In this document: one piece after another, positions 1 to 7,587 of the stretch | Numbering within the stretch: position 1 is the first letter of the stretch | How the letters are laid out: each line of letters opens with the position of its first letter | Assembly (NCBI GenBank): GCA_021793595.1 | Contig: JAJYSL010000136.1 | Coordinates: 1 to 10,888 of the forward strand | Length of the DNA: 10,888 nt | Origin: Acidobacteriota bacterium | GTDB lineage: Bacteria; Acidobacteriota; Terriglobia; Terriglobales; Acidobacteriaceae | Reading direction: 5' to 3' | Notes under the pieces: generated by a model | Told to the model about the DNA's origin: nothing | The model's database searches: none | What the model saw: only the letters and a program-made list of their open reading frames with translations | Position numbers and translations under genes: made by a program

Positions 1-509
1 GCAGTCACTGCAGCCGGGACCTGGCCATCAAAACCAGCGGCCGGTTGCAACAACGGGCCCGCGATCTGGCACAGCGCGCGTGGATCGGTCTGCTAATTCT
101 CACCATCCTCAGCCTGACGGCGACTATGCTGGTGCGGCCTGCCGTGTTGCAAAGTTATTTCCATTATCCAATCGCGTTCCTTATTCCCGCTGGCGTGCTG
201 GGCAGCCTGTTCGGCATCCTTCTCTACTCCCGCAAGAACAGGGACTTCCCCGCGTTCTTGAGTTCCTGCCTGTACTTGACGCTGATGCTGGCCGGGGCTG
301 CGGTCGGACTGTGCCCCGTTTTACTGCCTTCCAGCCGTAACGCCGCCCAGGACATCACCATCTCAAACTCGCTCGCGGGCCATCACGGCCTGGCGGTTGG
401 GCTGGTTTGGTGGGGCTTTGGCATCTTGCTCGCGATTGGATATTTCATCTTCATCTATCGCATGTTTCGAGGCAAAGTGGCCGAAACCGCGAATGCCCAC
501 GGGGATTGA
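1..509 (+). CDS. cydB: Cytochrome bd ubiquinol oxidase subunit II, C-terminal part (5'-truncated)
   Basis: The reading frame is open from base 3 to the TGA at 507-509, so the true start lies left of the window; a TTG at 45 should not be taken as the start. About 168 residues are visible, with four hydrophobic helices. The pattern matches the end of CydB: an LAIKTSG stretch followed by an arginine-rich turn, RP after the first helix, a loop ending in LLPSS between helices three and four, then GLVWWGFGILLAIGYF and a final YRMFRGKV. CydB pairs with the haem-bearing CydA in the inner membrane to oxidise quinol and reduce oxygen to water at high affinity. The cyanide-insensitive CioB branch cannot be excluded from this fragment. 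Family identity is from remembered CydB sequence patterns. The next start codons follow closely, suggesting co-transcription with xfp. Confidence 0.9.
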   Translation, partial: SHCSRDLAIKTSGRLQQRARDLAQRAWIGLLILTILSLTATMLVRPAVLQSYFHYPIAFLIPAGVLGSLFGILLYSRKNRDFPAFLSSCLYLTLMLAGAAVGLCPVLLPSSRNAAQDITISNSLAGHHGLAVGLVWWGFGILLAIGYFIFIYRMFRGKVAETANAHGD

Positions 510-515
510 ACGACC

Positions 516-617
516 ATGAAACCGCCGTTGCAAATTGAATGGGATGTCGATTTTTCGCTTTCCGGTGAAGTCGTCGCGTCGGAACTCTCGTCTAATATAT
601 GTGCACCCCGATTGTGA
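516..617 (+). CDS. Possible 33-codon ORF between cydB and xfp
   Basis: An ATG six bases after the cydB stop opens a 33-codon frame (begins [10 protein letters not shown], ends CAPRL). Its TGA (615-617) overlaps the GAGG taken as the xfp ribosome binding site and lies eight bases before the xfp GTG. The ribosome site for this ORF is weak: GGGG at 501-504, 11 bases away. The peptide is acidic and not hydrophobic, so it does not look like the one-helix CydX or DUF2474 subunits often found after cydB. It could be a real small protein, a leader peptide coupling xfp translation to cydB, or a chance frame. No family is recognised. Confidence 0.25.
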   Translation: MKPPLQIEWDVDFSLSGEVVASELSSNICAPRL

Positions 618-628
618 GGTTTCCAGTG
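616..628 (+). promoter_or_regulatory. Ribosome binding site that decides the xfp start (GTG 626)
   Basis: GAGG at 616-619 sits six bases upstream of GTG 626-628. The longer in-frame ATG at 599 has no purine-rich site upstream and would add nine residues unlike the family N-terminus. GTG 626 is therefore preferred. Confidence 0.55.
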
Positions 629-3058
629 ACCAGTGACATCCGCATCGCCTCCGCCCGCCGCTCCGCCTCTGCCGCCAACAAAATCAATTCCCGTAAGCCG
701 CTTGCAGTCGAAGAACTGCACAAGATGGATGCCTATTGGCGCGCCTGCAACTATCTGTGCGTCGGCATGCTTTACCTGCAGCAAAATCCGTTGCTGCGCG
801 AACCGCTGCGCCCGGAGCACATCAAACAGCGCCTGCTCGGCCACTGGGGATCGGATCCGGGCCAGACGTTTATCTGGGTCCATCTGAATCGCCTGATCAA
901 GAAATACGACCTGGACATGATTTATATCTCTGGTCCGGGCCACGGCGCGCCCGCGACTCTTTCCAACGCGTATCTTGAGGGCACATATTCTGAGGTCTAT
1001 CCCGACAAGAGTGAAGATGAAGAAGGAATGCAGAAATTCTTCAAGGAGTTTTCTTTCCCCGGTGGGGTTGGAAGCCACTGCACGCCGGAAACGCCTGGTT
1101 CGATCCATGAGGGCGGCGAACTCGGCTACAGCATTTCGCACGCATTTGGAGCCGCATTCGACAATCCAAACCTGATTGTCACTGTCGTTGTCGGCGACGG
1201 CGAAGCGGAAACCGGACCGCTGGCAACCTCCTGGCACTCCAATAAATTTCTCAATCCCATTCGGGACGGCGCAGTACTTCCTATTCTGCACCTGAATGGA
1301 TATAAGATTGCCAATCCCACCCTGCTGGCGCGCATTTCCACGGAGGAGTTGGAGCAGTTGCTGCGCGGCTATGGATGGACGCCCTATTTTGTTGAAGGTG
1401 ACGATCCCCACGTCATGCATCAACAGATGGCGGCCACGCTGGAGCATTGCATTCAGGAGATCCGCTCCATCCAGAAACATGCGCGTAGCACAAACACTGC
1501 TGATCGGCCTCGTTGGCCCATGGTGGTTCTGCGTAGTCCTAAAGGCTGGACAGGGCCGAAAGAACTGGACGGGCACAAGGTGGAAGGATTCTGGCGCGCC
1601 CATCAGATTCCAATTTTGGATGTGGCTACGAATCCGGCGCATATGCGCTTGCTGGAAGACTGGATGAAGAGTTACCAGCCGGAAGAATTGTTCGACGCGA
1701 CGGGTGCCCTGATTCCGGAGTTAAAAGAATTGCCGCCTAAAGGTCATCGCCGCCTGAGCGCCAATCCCCACGCCAACGGCGGCTTGCTGCGCAAAGCCTT
1801 GCAGCTGCCGGATTTTCGAGACTTCGCGTTTTCGGTGACAAAGCCGGGTACAAGTGAAGTAGGACCCACCGAAGTGCTGGCGCATTTTCTTGCCGAAACC
1901 ATGCGCCGGAACAACAAGAGTTTCCGGGTCTTTGGCCCAGACGAAACCGCCTCCAATAAATTGCAGGCCATTTATGAGGCCAGCAAGAAGACCTGGCTGG
2001 CAGAGTACCTGCCGGAAGACCAAGACGGCGGCGAGCTCGCCTGCGATGGCCGCGTCATGGAAATGCTGAGCGAACACACACTGGAGGGATGGTTTGAGGG
2101 CTATGTCCTGACCGGTCGGCATGGTCTGTTTTCCACCTATGAGTCCTTCGTCCACGTCATCGATTCCATGTTCAACCAGCATGCGAAATGGCTGGAAAAG
2201 TGTAAGGTCGAAGTGAAATGGCGCGCTCCCATCTCTTCCTTGAACATTCTGATTACTTCCCTGGTCTGGCGCCAGGATCACAATGGATTCACCCATCAGG
2301 ACCCGGGATTTCTTGACGTCGTAACCAACAAGAGCGCCGCCATCACGCGCATTTATCTGCCGCCGGATGCGAATTGTCTGTTGAGTGTCGGCGATCACTG
2401 TTTGCGCAGCACCAACTATGTCAACGTGATTGTTGCCGACAAGCAGCCGCATCTGCAGTATCTGAATATTGAGGAAGCCGTGCAGCACTGCACCAAGGGA
2501 ATCGGCATTTGGGATTGGGCGAGCAACGACCAGGATGCGGAGCCGGATGTGGTAATGGCCACGGCCGGCGACATCGCCACCATGGAATCGCTGGCGGCTG
2601 TTGCGATTCTGCGCGAACGTTTTCTGGGATTGAAGATTCGCTTTGTCAACGTGGTCGATTTGTTCAAGCTGGAGCCCGAAACTGAGCATCCGCACGGATT
2701 GTCTGACCGCGATTTCGATTCGCTATTTACTCTGGACAAGCCCGTTATCTTCAATTTTCACGGCTATGCCTCCTTGATCCATAAGCTGACGTATCGGCGT
2801 ACCAATCACAACAACATCCACGTGCGCGGCTACAAGGAAAAAGGCAACATCAATACGCCTTTGGAACTCGCGATCCTGAACCAGGTGGACAGATTCAACC
2901 TGGCGATTGACGTGATTGACCGCGTGCCAAAGCTGCGCGCCACCGGAGCGCATGTCAAAGAATGGCTAAAAGACCAAATCACCGACGCGATAGCCTATGC
3001 GCATGAAAATGGGATCGATCGAAAGGAAATTCGAGAGTGGAAGTGGCCCCTGGGATGA
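626..3058 (+). CDS. xfp: Xylulose-5-phosphate/fructose-6-phosphate phosphoketolase
   Basis: This thiamine diphosphate enzyme cleaves xylulose 5-phosphate (and often fructose 6-phosphate) with phosphate to acetyl phosphate plus glyceraldehyde 3-phosphate or erythrose 4-phosphate. The protein has about 810 residues from GTG 626, the normal family length of about 790-825. Motifs seen in order (numbering from GTG 626): [11 protein letters not shown] near residue 34, GHWG with His73, SGPGHG about 102-107, His151 in [10 protein letters not shown], the ThDP signature [15 protein letters not shown] from 190 with [11 protein letters not shown] at 222-232, then [14 protein letters not shown] and THQDPGF (His557). 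These cover the XFP N-terminal, central and C-terminal domains with no break. The stop overlaps the ackA start by ATGA, indicating translational coupling; the product acetyl phosphate is the AckA substrate. Whether fructose 6-phosphate is used cannot be told from sequence. An ATG at 599 is an alternative start. Confidence 0.97.
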   Translation: MTSDIRIASARRSASAANKINSRKPLAVEELHKMDAYWRACNYLCVGMLYLQQNPLLREPLRPEHIKQRLLGHWGSDPGQTFIWVHLNRLIKKYDLDMIYISGPGHGAPATLSNAYLEGTYSEVYPDKSEDEEGMQKFFKEFSFPGGVGSHCTPETPGSIHEGGELGYSISHAFGAAFDNPNLIVTVVVGDGEAETGPLATSWHSNKFLNPIRDGAVLPILHLNGYKIANPTLLARISTEELEQLLRGYGWTPYFVEGDDPHVMHQQMAATLEHCIQEIRSIQKHARSTNTADRPRWPMVVLRSPKGWTGPKELDGHKVEGFWRAHQIPILDVATNPAHMRLLEDWMKSYQPEELFDATGALIPELKELPPKGHRRLSANPHANGGLLRKALQLPDFRDFAFSVTKPGTSEVGPTEVLAHFLAETMRRNNKSFRVFGPDETASNKLQAIYEASKKTWLAEYLPEDQDGGELACDGRVMEMLSEHTLEGWFEGYVLTGRHGLFSTYESFVHVIDSMFNQHAKWLEKCKVEVKWRAPISSLNILITSLVWRQDHNGFTHQDPGFLDVVTNKSAAITRIYLPPDANCLLSVGDHCLRSTNYVNVIVADKQPHLQYLNIEEAVQHCTKGIGIWDWASNDQDAEPDVVMATAGDIATMESLAAVAILRERFLGLKIRFVNVVDLFKLEPETEHPHGLSDRDFDSLFTLDKPVIFNFHGYASLIHKLTYRRTNHNNIHVRGYKEKGNINTPLELAILNQVDRFNLAIDVIDRVPKLRATGAHVKEWLKDQITDAIAYAHENGIDRKEIREWKWPLG

Positions 3059-4308
3059 GAACTGACTTGAATCGTTTGCCGATCCTGGTTTTTAACGGCG
3101 GATCTTCGTCGGTTAAATTTTCTATTTACATTTCCGATGGCAAACAGCTGATGCGGCTGAACGATGGGGAAGCGGGCGGGATCGGAACGCCCAAGCCGCA
3201 GTTTGGGTTTTACGCTTTTCGCGGCGGAAAACGCGAGACGCTTGTATTTGAACCTGAGCCCAAGGACCTCGGCTCGACCCGCGACGCGGTACGGAAAATT
3301 GCCGCCCTGCTGCGTCAATCGGGACTCACTCAGCCTGCGGCCATCGGCCATCGCATCGTCCACACGGGACCGAATCTACACGCGCATCAGCGGATCACGT
3401 CGGCAGTGTTGCTGGAAATTGAAAAAGCGACTTGTTTCGCTCCGCTGCATCAGCCGATCGGACTCGAAATTATTCGTGAAGCGGAAGGGAGTTTTCCCGG
3501 CGTGGAAAACTACGCTTGTTTCGATACGATTTTCCTTCAGGACCTACCCGAGGTCGCGTCGATCTATCCGTTGCCGAGAGAAATTCGCGACCGGGGTGTG
3601 CATCGCTACGGTTTTCACGGCTTGTCTTGCGAATCCATCATGGAACAGTTTCGAGACGGACGGGTGCCGAACCTGAATCCGCCGAACCGGATTCCCAAGC
3701 GCGTCATCTACGCCCATTTGGGCAGCGGTGCCAGCGTCACTGCAATTCGCGATGGGAAAGCTCTTGATCACTCCCTCGGGCTTACACCCTGTGGCGGTGT
3801 CATCATGGGTACTCGTCCCGGCGATCTCGATCCCGGACTTGTTTTCTACCTGCTCCGCATGCAAGGAGGCAGCGCAGCGGACGCCACGAACGCCGTGGAG
3901 CAATTGCTGAATAAGCGTTCGGGCATGCTTGCACTCTCCGGCCTCTCGAATGACATGCGTCTTCTCCGCGAAGCCGAAAGAAATGGAAATCCGCAGGCCG
4001 CGTTGGCCATTGAGGCCTTCGTGCTATCGGTCAAGAAAATGATCGGCGGCTACGTTGCGTTGATGGGCGGTCTGGATGCGCTGGTTTTTTCCGGCGGTAT
4101 TGGCGAACGCGATCCAATCACGCGCGCCCAGGTCTGCGCCGGCATGGATGCTTTCGGGCTGACGCTCGATCCGGAGGCGAACAACCCCAATCACGCGGAA
4201 CCGAAGACCATCAGCCAACCGGACTCGAAGATTGCGGTCTACGTTCTGCCGGCGGACGAGGATCGCATCATTGCCCAGCACGTGACGCGGCTGGCTGCGG
4301 AGGAATAA
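3055..4308 (+). CDS. ackA: Acetate kinase (acetate/propionate kinase family)
   Basis: AckA transfers the phosphate of acetyl phosphate to ADP, giving acetate and ATP, and is a cytosolic ASKHA-fold enzyme. The start is ATG 3055, which overlaps the xfp TGA; GGAAG at 3039-3043 can serve as ribosome site. A GTG at 3037 in frame is less likely. The product has 417 residues, usual for the family is about 400. Seen: [10 protein letters not shown] at 13-22 (phosphate-binding loop), GHRIVHTG with Arg100, APLHQP, CFDTIF with catalytic Asp157, YGFHG with His188, AHLGSGAS at 220-227, MGTRPGD with Arg254, VFSGGIGER and ADEDRIIA with Glu402. All expected catalytic positions (by alignment from memory with Methanosarcina AckA Arg91, Asp148, His180, Arg241, Glu384) are kept. 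Several flanking positions differ from the textbook enzyme: NGG for NAG, APLHQP for APLHNP, DHSLG for DTSMG, and Cys for the second His in the FHGTSH motif. This suggests a divergent subfamily partnered with phosphoketolase. Confidence 0.95.
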   Translation: MRTDLNRLPILVFNGGSSSVKFSIYISDGKQLMRLNDGEAGGIGTPKPQFGFYAFRGGKRETLVFEPEPKDLGSTRDAVRKIAALLRQSGLTQPAAIGHRIVHTGPNLHAHQRITSAVLLEIEKATCFAPLHQPIGLEIIREAEGSFPGVENYACFDTIFLQDLPEVASIYPLPREIRDRGVHRYGFHGLSCESIMEQFRDGRVPNLNPPNRIPKRVIYAHLGSGASVTAIRDGKALDHSLGLTPCGGVIMGTRPGDLDPGLVFYLLRMQGGSAADATNAVEQLLNKRSGMLALSGLSNDMRLLREAERNGNPQAALAIEAFVLSVKKMIGGYVALMGGLDALVFSGGIGERDPITRAQVCAGMDAFGLTLDPEANNPNHAEPKTISQPDSKIAVYVLPADEDRIIAQHVTRLAAEE

Positions 4309-4320
4309 TCACCAGCAAAC

Positions 4321-6057
4321 CTATTTCAATGCAGTCCACAGACCGGGATCGACGTGTGGAAATACGCTGTCCTGTACTTCAATCTTGTGCAATGCCGCCT
4401 CTTCTTCCGGGCTGAGTGTGCCGCCGCCGGCATGCAGCTGCCACATCTTCTCGATCGCGCGGAAGGACGCCAGGTGTTCATTGAAGCGATCTTCCGCGTA
4501 GTCCCGCGCGGCTTCTGTCGTAATCAGAAACTGCCAGTCGGAAGACTCCAGCAATAACAATTCGCGGCACAACTGTTTCAGGATGCGCTCTCCCACAGGA
4601 TTATTTTTCCAGTGATCGGAAGTGGCGGCATCGCGGACCGCAACCTCCGCAGGGTATAAATATTCCCACGTCCAGCGAGTATCAGAACTGAGCCACACTT
4701 CGTGGCTGCCGTTCTTTCCCCAGGAGCCTTCCGGCAGCGCAAGAAAACTCTCTGGCGGATAGCGATCGAGATAGGCCGCGCAACTGGTTAGCGCGACCGG
4801 AACTTCTTCCCGCGCCATCATGCGCGCCACATGTTCCAGCCACATCGGCCCTTCATACCACCAGTGGCCGAACAGTTCCGCGTCGAATGGTGAGGTCAGA
4901 ATGGCTGGCACCGCATCCTTAAATCCAGAGCGCAGAGAGTCAACAACCAGGTTGACATAGTGCTCCGCGTGCGACTTGGTCCTGGCCGCTGCCTTCTCCG
5001 GGAAATACGGCGTCTTGAACGCCATGTCGATTCTCGAGCCAGTCACCTGCCAGTAGCGATGGCCGCCGGGAAAGCGCTTCTTGTGGAAGTCAAGATAGTT
5101 TCCATCGCCCGGATATCCGGCGTCTCCGCTCCAAACCTGAAGGCCAGTACGAGGGTCGCGCGGGAAAATCGTCACAGGTCTGAGGTGGGCACGAGGACCA
5201 TCCACGTAATACGGCTTGTATAGGGAGTGATGAGGCTCGCAGGTTTCTACGGCCAGCGACGCGGCGACGCCTACGGCTCCGCCAGCTCGCAATTCATAGG
5301 GGGTAAACAAGACGGACTCTTCCACCAGGTGAGTATCGACAAAGAAGTAGTCGATCTTGGCATCTTCCAGAGGCTCTTCCACGCCTCTGCGATTGAACGG
5401 ATGCCAGGGTCCGATGCTGCCGTGCGGAATAACTGGATAACTCCACATCCCCGCCGGGCGATAAGCGCACTCCGGCAGCCAGATGCCACGCGGATGCTGC
5501 CCAATGTGGCGCTCGTGCGTAGCCACGCCAGTTTGGACCTGGGCCCGGATCGACTCGTCCGTCCCCAGCAGGGGAAAGTATCCATGGGTCGCGCCGCAGG
5601 TGATAATGTCGATCAACCCGCGCTCGCCTGCCTCGCGAAATCCACGGATAATATCGCCGCCGAGAGCCTCGAACTGGTCCAACGCCTGCTGGAAGTAAGC
5701 GCGCCAGTATCGAGCTGTCTCGGCCAGGTTTGGGTCTCCATTTTGGCTGAAATATGCCTCATCCTCACTGGCGGCCGTAATCTTGCGCTTCAGGTACTGG
5801 GGAAATTCCGCGCGGAACACCGGATGGGCCAGCTGTTCCAGCAAAATAGGAGAAAGATTTAAATTGGCGCGCAAGGCAATTCCATCGCGCTCCAGGTTGG
5901 CGATCACACGCAACAGCGGCAAATAGGTCTCTGCAGCGGCCTCCAGCAACCACTCCAAACCATGCGGCCACGTTCCATGGTTCACCACATACGGCAAATG
6001 TGCATGCAAAGTAAACGTCATATACGCAGAAGGACGTTCGTGAGGCGTGTCAATCAT
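4321..6057 (-). CDS. GH57 family 1,4-alpha-glucan branching enzyme (DUF1957-type)
   Basis: This is a 578-residue glycoside hydrolase family 57 protein of the branching-enzyme subgroup (TK1436/Rv3031-like), which moves alpha-1,4 glucan segments to alpha-1,6 positions in glycogen or related glucans. Start: ATG at 6057 is preceded by AAGGGGAA (6068-6061) at good spacing; an in-frame ATG at 6117 would add 20 residues before the conserved core. Conserved regions seen: LHAHLPYVVNHG near residue 18-29, AAAETYLPLL, GATHGYFPLL, GIWLPECAYRP with the presumed nucleophile Glu196, and TSPFDAELFGHWWYEG with the presumed acid/base Asp392. The C-terminal part has WTWEYLYPAE and the WQFLITT..ARDYAE..F..H helical block typical of the subgroup. 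Closely related GH57 amylases or 4-alpha-glucanotransferases are an alternative, but the CAYRP and HWWYEG context favours branching enzyme. It converges on ackA with only 12 bases between the stop codons. Confidence 0.88.
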   Translation of the reverse strand: MIDTPHERPSAYMTFTLHAHLPYVVNHGTWPHGLEWLLEAAAETYLPLLRVIANLERDGIALRANLNLSPILLEQLAHPVFRAEFPQYLKRKITAASEDEAYFSQNGDPNLAETARYWRAYFQQALDQFEALGGDIIRGFREAGERGLIDIITCGATHGYFPLLGTDESIRAQVQTGVATHERHIGQHPRGIWLPECAYRPAGMWSYPVIPHGSIGPWHPFNRRGVEEPLEDAKIDYFFVDTHLVEESVLFTPYELRAGGAVGVAASLAVETCEPHHSLYKPYYVDGPRAHLRPVTIFPRDPRTGLQVWSGDAGYPGDGNYLDFHKKRFPGGHRYWQVTGSRIDMAFKTPYFPEKAAARTKSHAEHYVNLVVDSLRSGFKDAVPAILTSPFDAELFGHWWYEGPMWLEHVARMMAREEVPVALTSCAAYLDRYPPESFLALPEGSWGKNGSHEVWLSSDTRWTWEYLYPAEVAVRDAATSDHWKNNPVGERILKQLCRELLLLESSDWQFLITTEAARDYAEDRFNEHLASFRAIEKMWQLHAGGGTLSPEEEAALHKIEVQDSVFPHVDPGLWTALK

Positions 6058-6068
6058 GAATTCCCCTT

Positions 6069-6082
6069 GTAACGTTACGTTA
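6069..6082. promoter_or_regulatory. Overlapping palindromes in the GH57 leader
   Basis: GTAACGTTAC (6069-6078) is a perfect 10-bp palindrome. It overlaps TAACGT-T-ACGTTA (6070-6082), a perfect inverted repeat around one central base. On the minus strand it lies directly upstream of the ribosome site AAGGGGAA of the GH57 gene. A transcription-factor site is possible, but the regulator is unknown and such short symmetry can arise by chance. Confidence 0.3.
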
Positions 6083-6252
6083 GATGCAGGTGGGGAAGAA
6101 CGAGAATCCAGCGCCAAACCCTCCGGGCAAGAGACCGGGACAGAGTAGACCTTGGTCGCGAGATATGCAGGTTCTTGTTCTTACAATAATCTTTCCCGCA
6201 TGAAAATCGAATAAGGATTTGTCCGCGAATCGGCGGTTTGCGGCGGACGTGG

Positions 6253-6270
6253 GCCGCGATTTCTCGCGGC
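6253..6270. repeat. Perfect 7-bp hairpin GCCGCGA-TTTC-TCGCGGC
   Basis: GCCGCGA at 6253-6259 and TCGCGGC at 6264-6270 form a perfect GC-rich stem with a four-base loop. There is no T-run on either side, so it is not a classical intrinsic terminator. It sits in the middle of a divergent promoter region and may be a DNA or RNA structure in a leader. Confidence 0.4.
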
Positions 6271-6369
6271 GAGCTTGGGTTGTCGGCCAGTCGAACAAGA
6301 CCCGGGATCGTTGATCTGCGATCCTCACCGCAGTCGAATTTCGGAGCCAATGGGGAACCTAAGTGCGCA

Positions 6370-6398
6370 TTGCGGGGCCAATATCCATTTGCTACTAT
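6370..6398 (+). promoter_or_regulatory. Candidate sigma70-type promoter for the ytxH-like gene
   Basis: TTGCGG (6370-6375) and TACTAT (6393-6398) are separated by 17 bases. They match the -35 consensus at three and the -10 consensus at four of six positions. The predicted transcription start, near 6405, would give a leader of about 40 bases to the ATG at 6444. By eye only. Confidence 0.35.
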
Positions 6399-6443
6399 CC
6401 AGATGATCGCGTAATTCCTCCACTGCGCGAAGGAGATAAGCAA

Positions 6444-6812
6444 ATGCCAGAACAGGAAACAACAGGAATTGGGTGGTTTATCGCAGGCCTTGGTCTAGGT
6501 GCGTTGCTCGGTATCTTGTTTGCCCCCAAGGCAGGCAAAGATCTTCGTGAAGGCTTGATGACCAGCGCGAAAGATAAGAAGGATTATGTAACCGCCCGCA
6601 GTCGCGAGGCGCGGGAGCAGATCAATTCCGTGGTCGACAGAGGCCGCGAGCAGGTCAACGAGTTTGCAGAACGTGGCAAGGAAGCTGCCGAAAAGGGCCG
6701 CGAACGCTGGAGTGGCATTGTGGATCGCGTTTCCGGCAACCGGTCGGAGGTTGAGCACGTGCACGATGAGGAAGAGCCGTTTCACGGCGGTGCAGCCGAA
6801 AATCGCTTTTAA
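6444..6812 (+). CDS. YtxH-like small membrane-anchored helical protein
   Basis: A 122-residue protein starting at ATG 6444 behind a strong ribosome site AAGGAG (6430-6435). A GTG in the same frame at 6363 overlaps the promoter candidate and is less likely. Residues about 9-28 form one glycine-rich membrane helix (GWFIAGLGLGALLGILFA), followed directly by PKAGKDLRE, the signature of the YtxH family (also called general stress or gas-vesicle-like small proteins). Residues 40-95 are a charged amphipathic helix rich in Arg, Glu and Ala with repeated SREAREQ/DRGREQ/ERGKEA units. The C-terminus is acidic with HVHDEEEPFHGG. Bacillus YtxH is linked to general stress, but no molecular role is established for the family and none can be assigned here. 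It precedes another small membrane coiled-coil protein on the same strand. Confidence 0.85.
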   Translation: MPEQETTGIGWFIAGLGLGALLGILFAPKAGKDLREGLMTSAKDKKDYVTARSREAREQINSVVDRGREQVNEFAERGKEAAEKGRERWSGIVDRVSGNRSEVEHVHDEEEPFHGGAAENRF

Positions 6813-6823
6813 TGCATCTCACG

Positions 6824-6849
6824 GGCAGGCGCGCCTTGCGGTTCCTGCC
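6824..6849 (+). repeat. Stem-loop after the ytxH-like gene
   Basis: GGCAGG (6824-6829) pairs with CCTGCC (6844-6849); an inner CGC/GCG (6830-6832 with 6838-6840) can extend the stem across a bulge. It starts 12 bases after the ytxH-like stop. There is no T-run, so it would be a weak or factor-assisted terminator, or an mRNA-stabilising end, at most. Confidence 0.3.
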
Positions 6850-6863
6850 GCCGTTGGTATAGA
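6836..6863 (+). promoter_or_regulatory. Candidate promoter for the DUF948-like gene
   Basis: TTGCGG (6836-6841), 16 bases, then TATAGA (6858-6863), upstream of the gene at 6996. The -35 hexamer is identical to that of the candidate upstream of the ytxH-like gene. It overlaps the stem-loop at 6824-6849. By eye only; the leader would be about 125 bases. Confidence 0.25.
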
Positions 6864-6995
6864 TGTGCCTTGCAGTTCTACACTTGCGTTCAGGCCACTG
6901 ACTTCGGCTCCCTTTCAGCGGATTTCGCCCGATGGGGTCAGAGCCACGGTCGGGCCAAGAGTCTGCTGGTGCAAATTTCGTAATGAGGGGGCTTC

Positions 6996-7514
6996 ATGCC
7001 AACCGGATCGACGGTTTTTCTTGTATTTACTGGCGTAGTTACGTTTGCCGTGGTCTTGCAGACGATTGTTTTGGTGGTGTTTGCCGTGGCAGCAAAGACG
7101 GCTCAAGCCAAAATCATGGAGCAGGCAGATCGGCTGCAGGCTGAGGTGCACACCATCGTCCAATCCAGCGCGGATATTATGCAGACCCTTGACGACCTAA
7201 CTCCGCGCATGCGCGCCATTACAGAGAATGTTCAGAAGGCAACGGAGACGCTGCGCAATCAAGTGAACCACATTGACGGTGTGGTGACAGACGTAACCGG
7301 GAAGACGCGCTCCCAAGTGTCCCGCATCGATAGCATGGTAACGGATACGTTGGATGGGATTGCCCGCGGGACTCGCACCATTCAGGACAATATTATGGCG
7401 CCGCTGCGACAAATTGGCGGATGGATGAACACCATCCGCGCCACTCTGGATCTGCTGCGTGGTGGAGATCGGCGCAGCGATCGTAGAACCCGCCGATACG
7501 ACGAAGACGACTAG
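6996..7514 (+). CDS. Single-TM coiled-coil protein, DUF948-like
   Basis: A 172-residue protein from ATG 6996, with GAGGGGG just upstream as ribosome site. Residues about 6-33 form one hydrophobic helix (FLVFTGVVTFAVVLQTIVLVV) near the N-terminus. A long helical region of heptad-like repeats with Thr, Ile, Val and Asp follows (IVQSSADIMQTLDDLTPRM, NVQKATETLRNQVNHIDGVV, repeated VTD and SRIDSMV blocks). It ends in a short hydrophobic amphipathic stretch (IMAPLRQIGGWMNTIRATLDLL) and a highly charged tail RGGDRRSDRRTRRYDEDD. The layout resembles DUF948 and the helical hairpin part of methyl-accepting proteins, but no signalling domain is present. It is probably an envelope-associated structural or stress protein (inference). 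It follows the YtxH-like gene by 183 bases on the same strand, so the two may be functionally paired. Confidence 0.75.
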   Translation: MPTGSTVFLVFTGVVTFAVVLQTIVLVVFAVAAKTAQAKIMEQADRLQAEVHTIVQSSADIMQTLDDLTPRMRAITENVQKATETLRNQVNHIDGVVTDVTGKTRSQVSRIDSMVTDTLDGIARGTRTIQDNIMAPLRQIGGWMNTIRATLDLLRGGDRRSDRRTRRYDEDD

Positions 7515-7587
7515 AACGAATTCCGGCGGAGAGGCCCCTTCCCCCGAAGCTTTGAATGCGCACCAGATCCCTTTACGCTGACGAAGC

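Larger units (their letters stand above)
6058..6443. other. Divergent intergenic region between the GH57 gene and the ytxH-like gene
   Basis: These 386 bases hold no supported gene. Short minus-strand frames across 6075-6443 have no recognisable product. The region contains overlapping palindromes at 6069-6082, an inverted repeat GTCCGC (6221-6226)/GCGGAC (6243-6248), a perfect 7-bp hairpin at 6253-6270, an AT-rich patch around 6175-6215 that may hold the minus-strand promoter, and a plus-strand promoter candidate at 6370-6398. Confidence 0.6.

Noticed and set aside
455..1642. 395-codon open frame on the minus strand across the 5' part of xfp
   Set aside because: It lies antisense to a gene with full family motifs; the protein is low in recognisable structure. 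High-GC codon usage often leaves such antisense frames open.
1721..2695. 324-codon minus-strand frame across the 3' half of xfp
   Set aside because: Same reason: a shadow of the phosphoketolase, with no recognisable domain.
4309..4320. Terminator between ackA and the GH57 gene
   Set aside because: The 12-base gap and its flanks show no hairpin or T-run.
5227..5862. 211-codon plus-strand frame inside the GH57 gene
   Set aside because: Antisense to the conserved catalytic regions; no ribosome site or family pattern.
6075..6443. 122-codon minus-strand frame upstream of the GH57 gene
   Set aside because: Arginine- and proline-rich, no recognisable product, overlaps promoter and hairpins; more likely noncoding.
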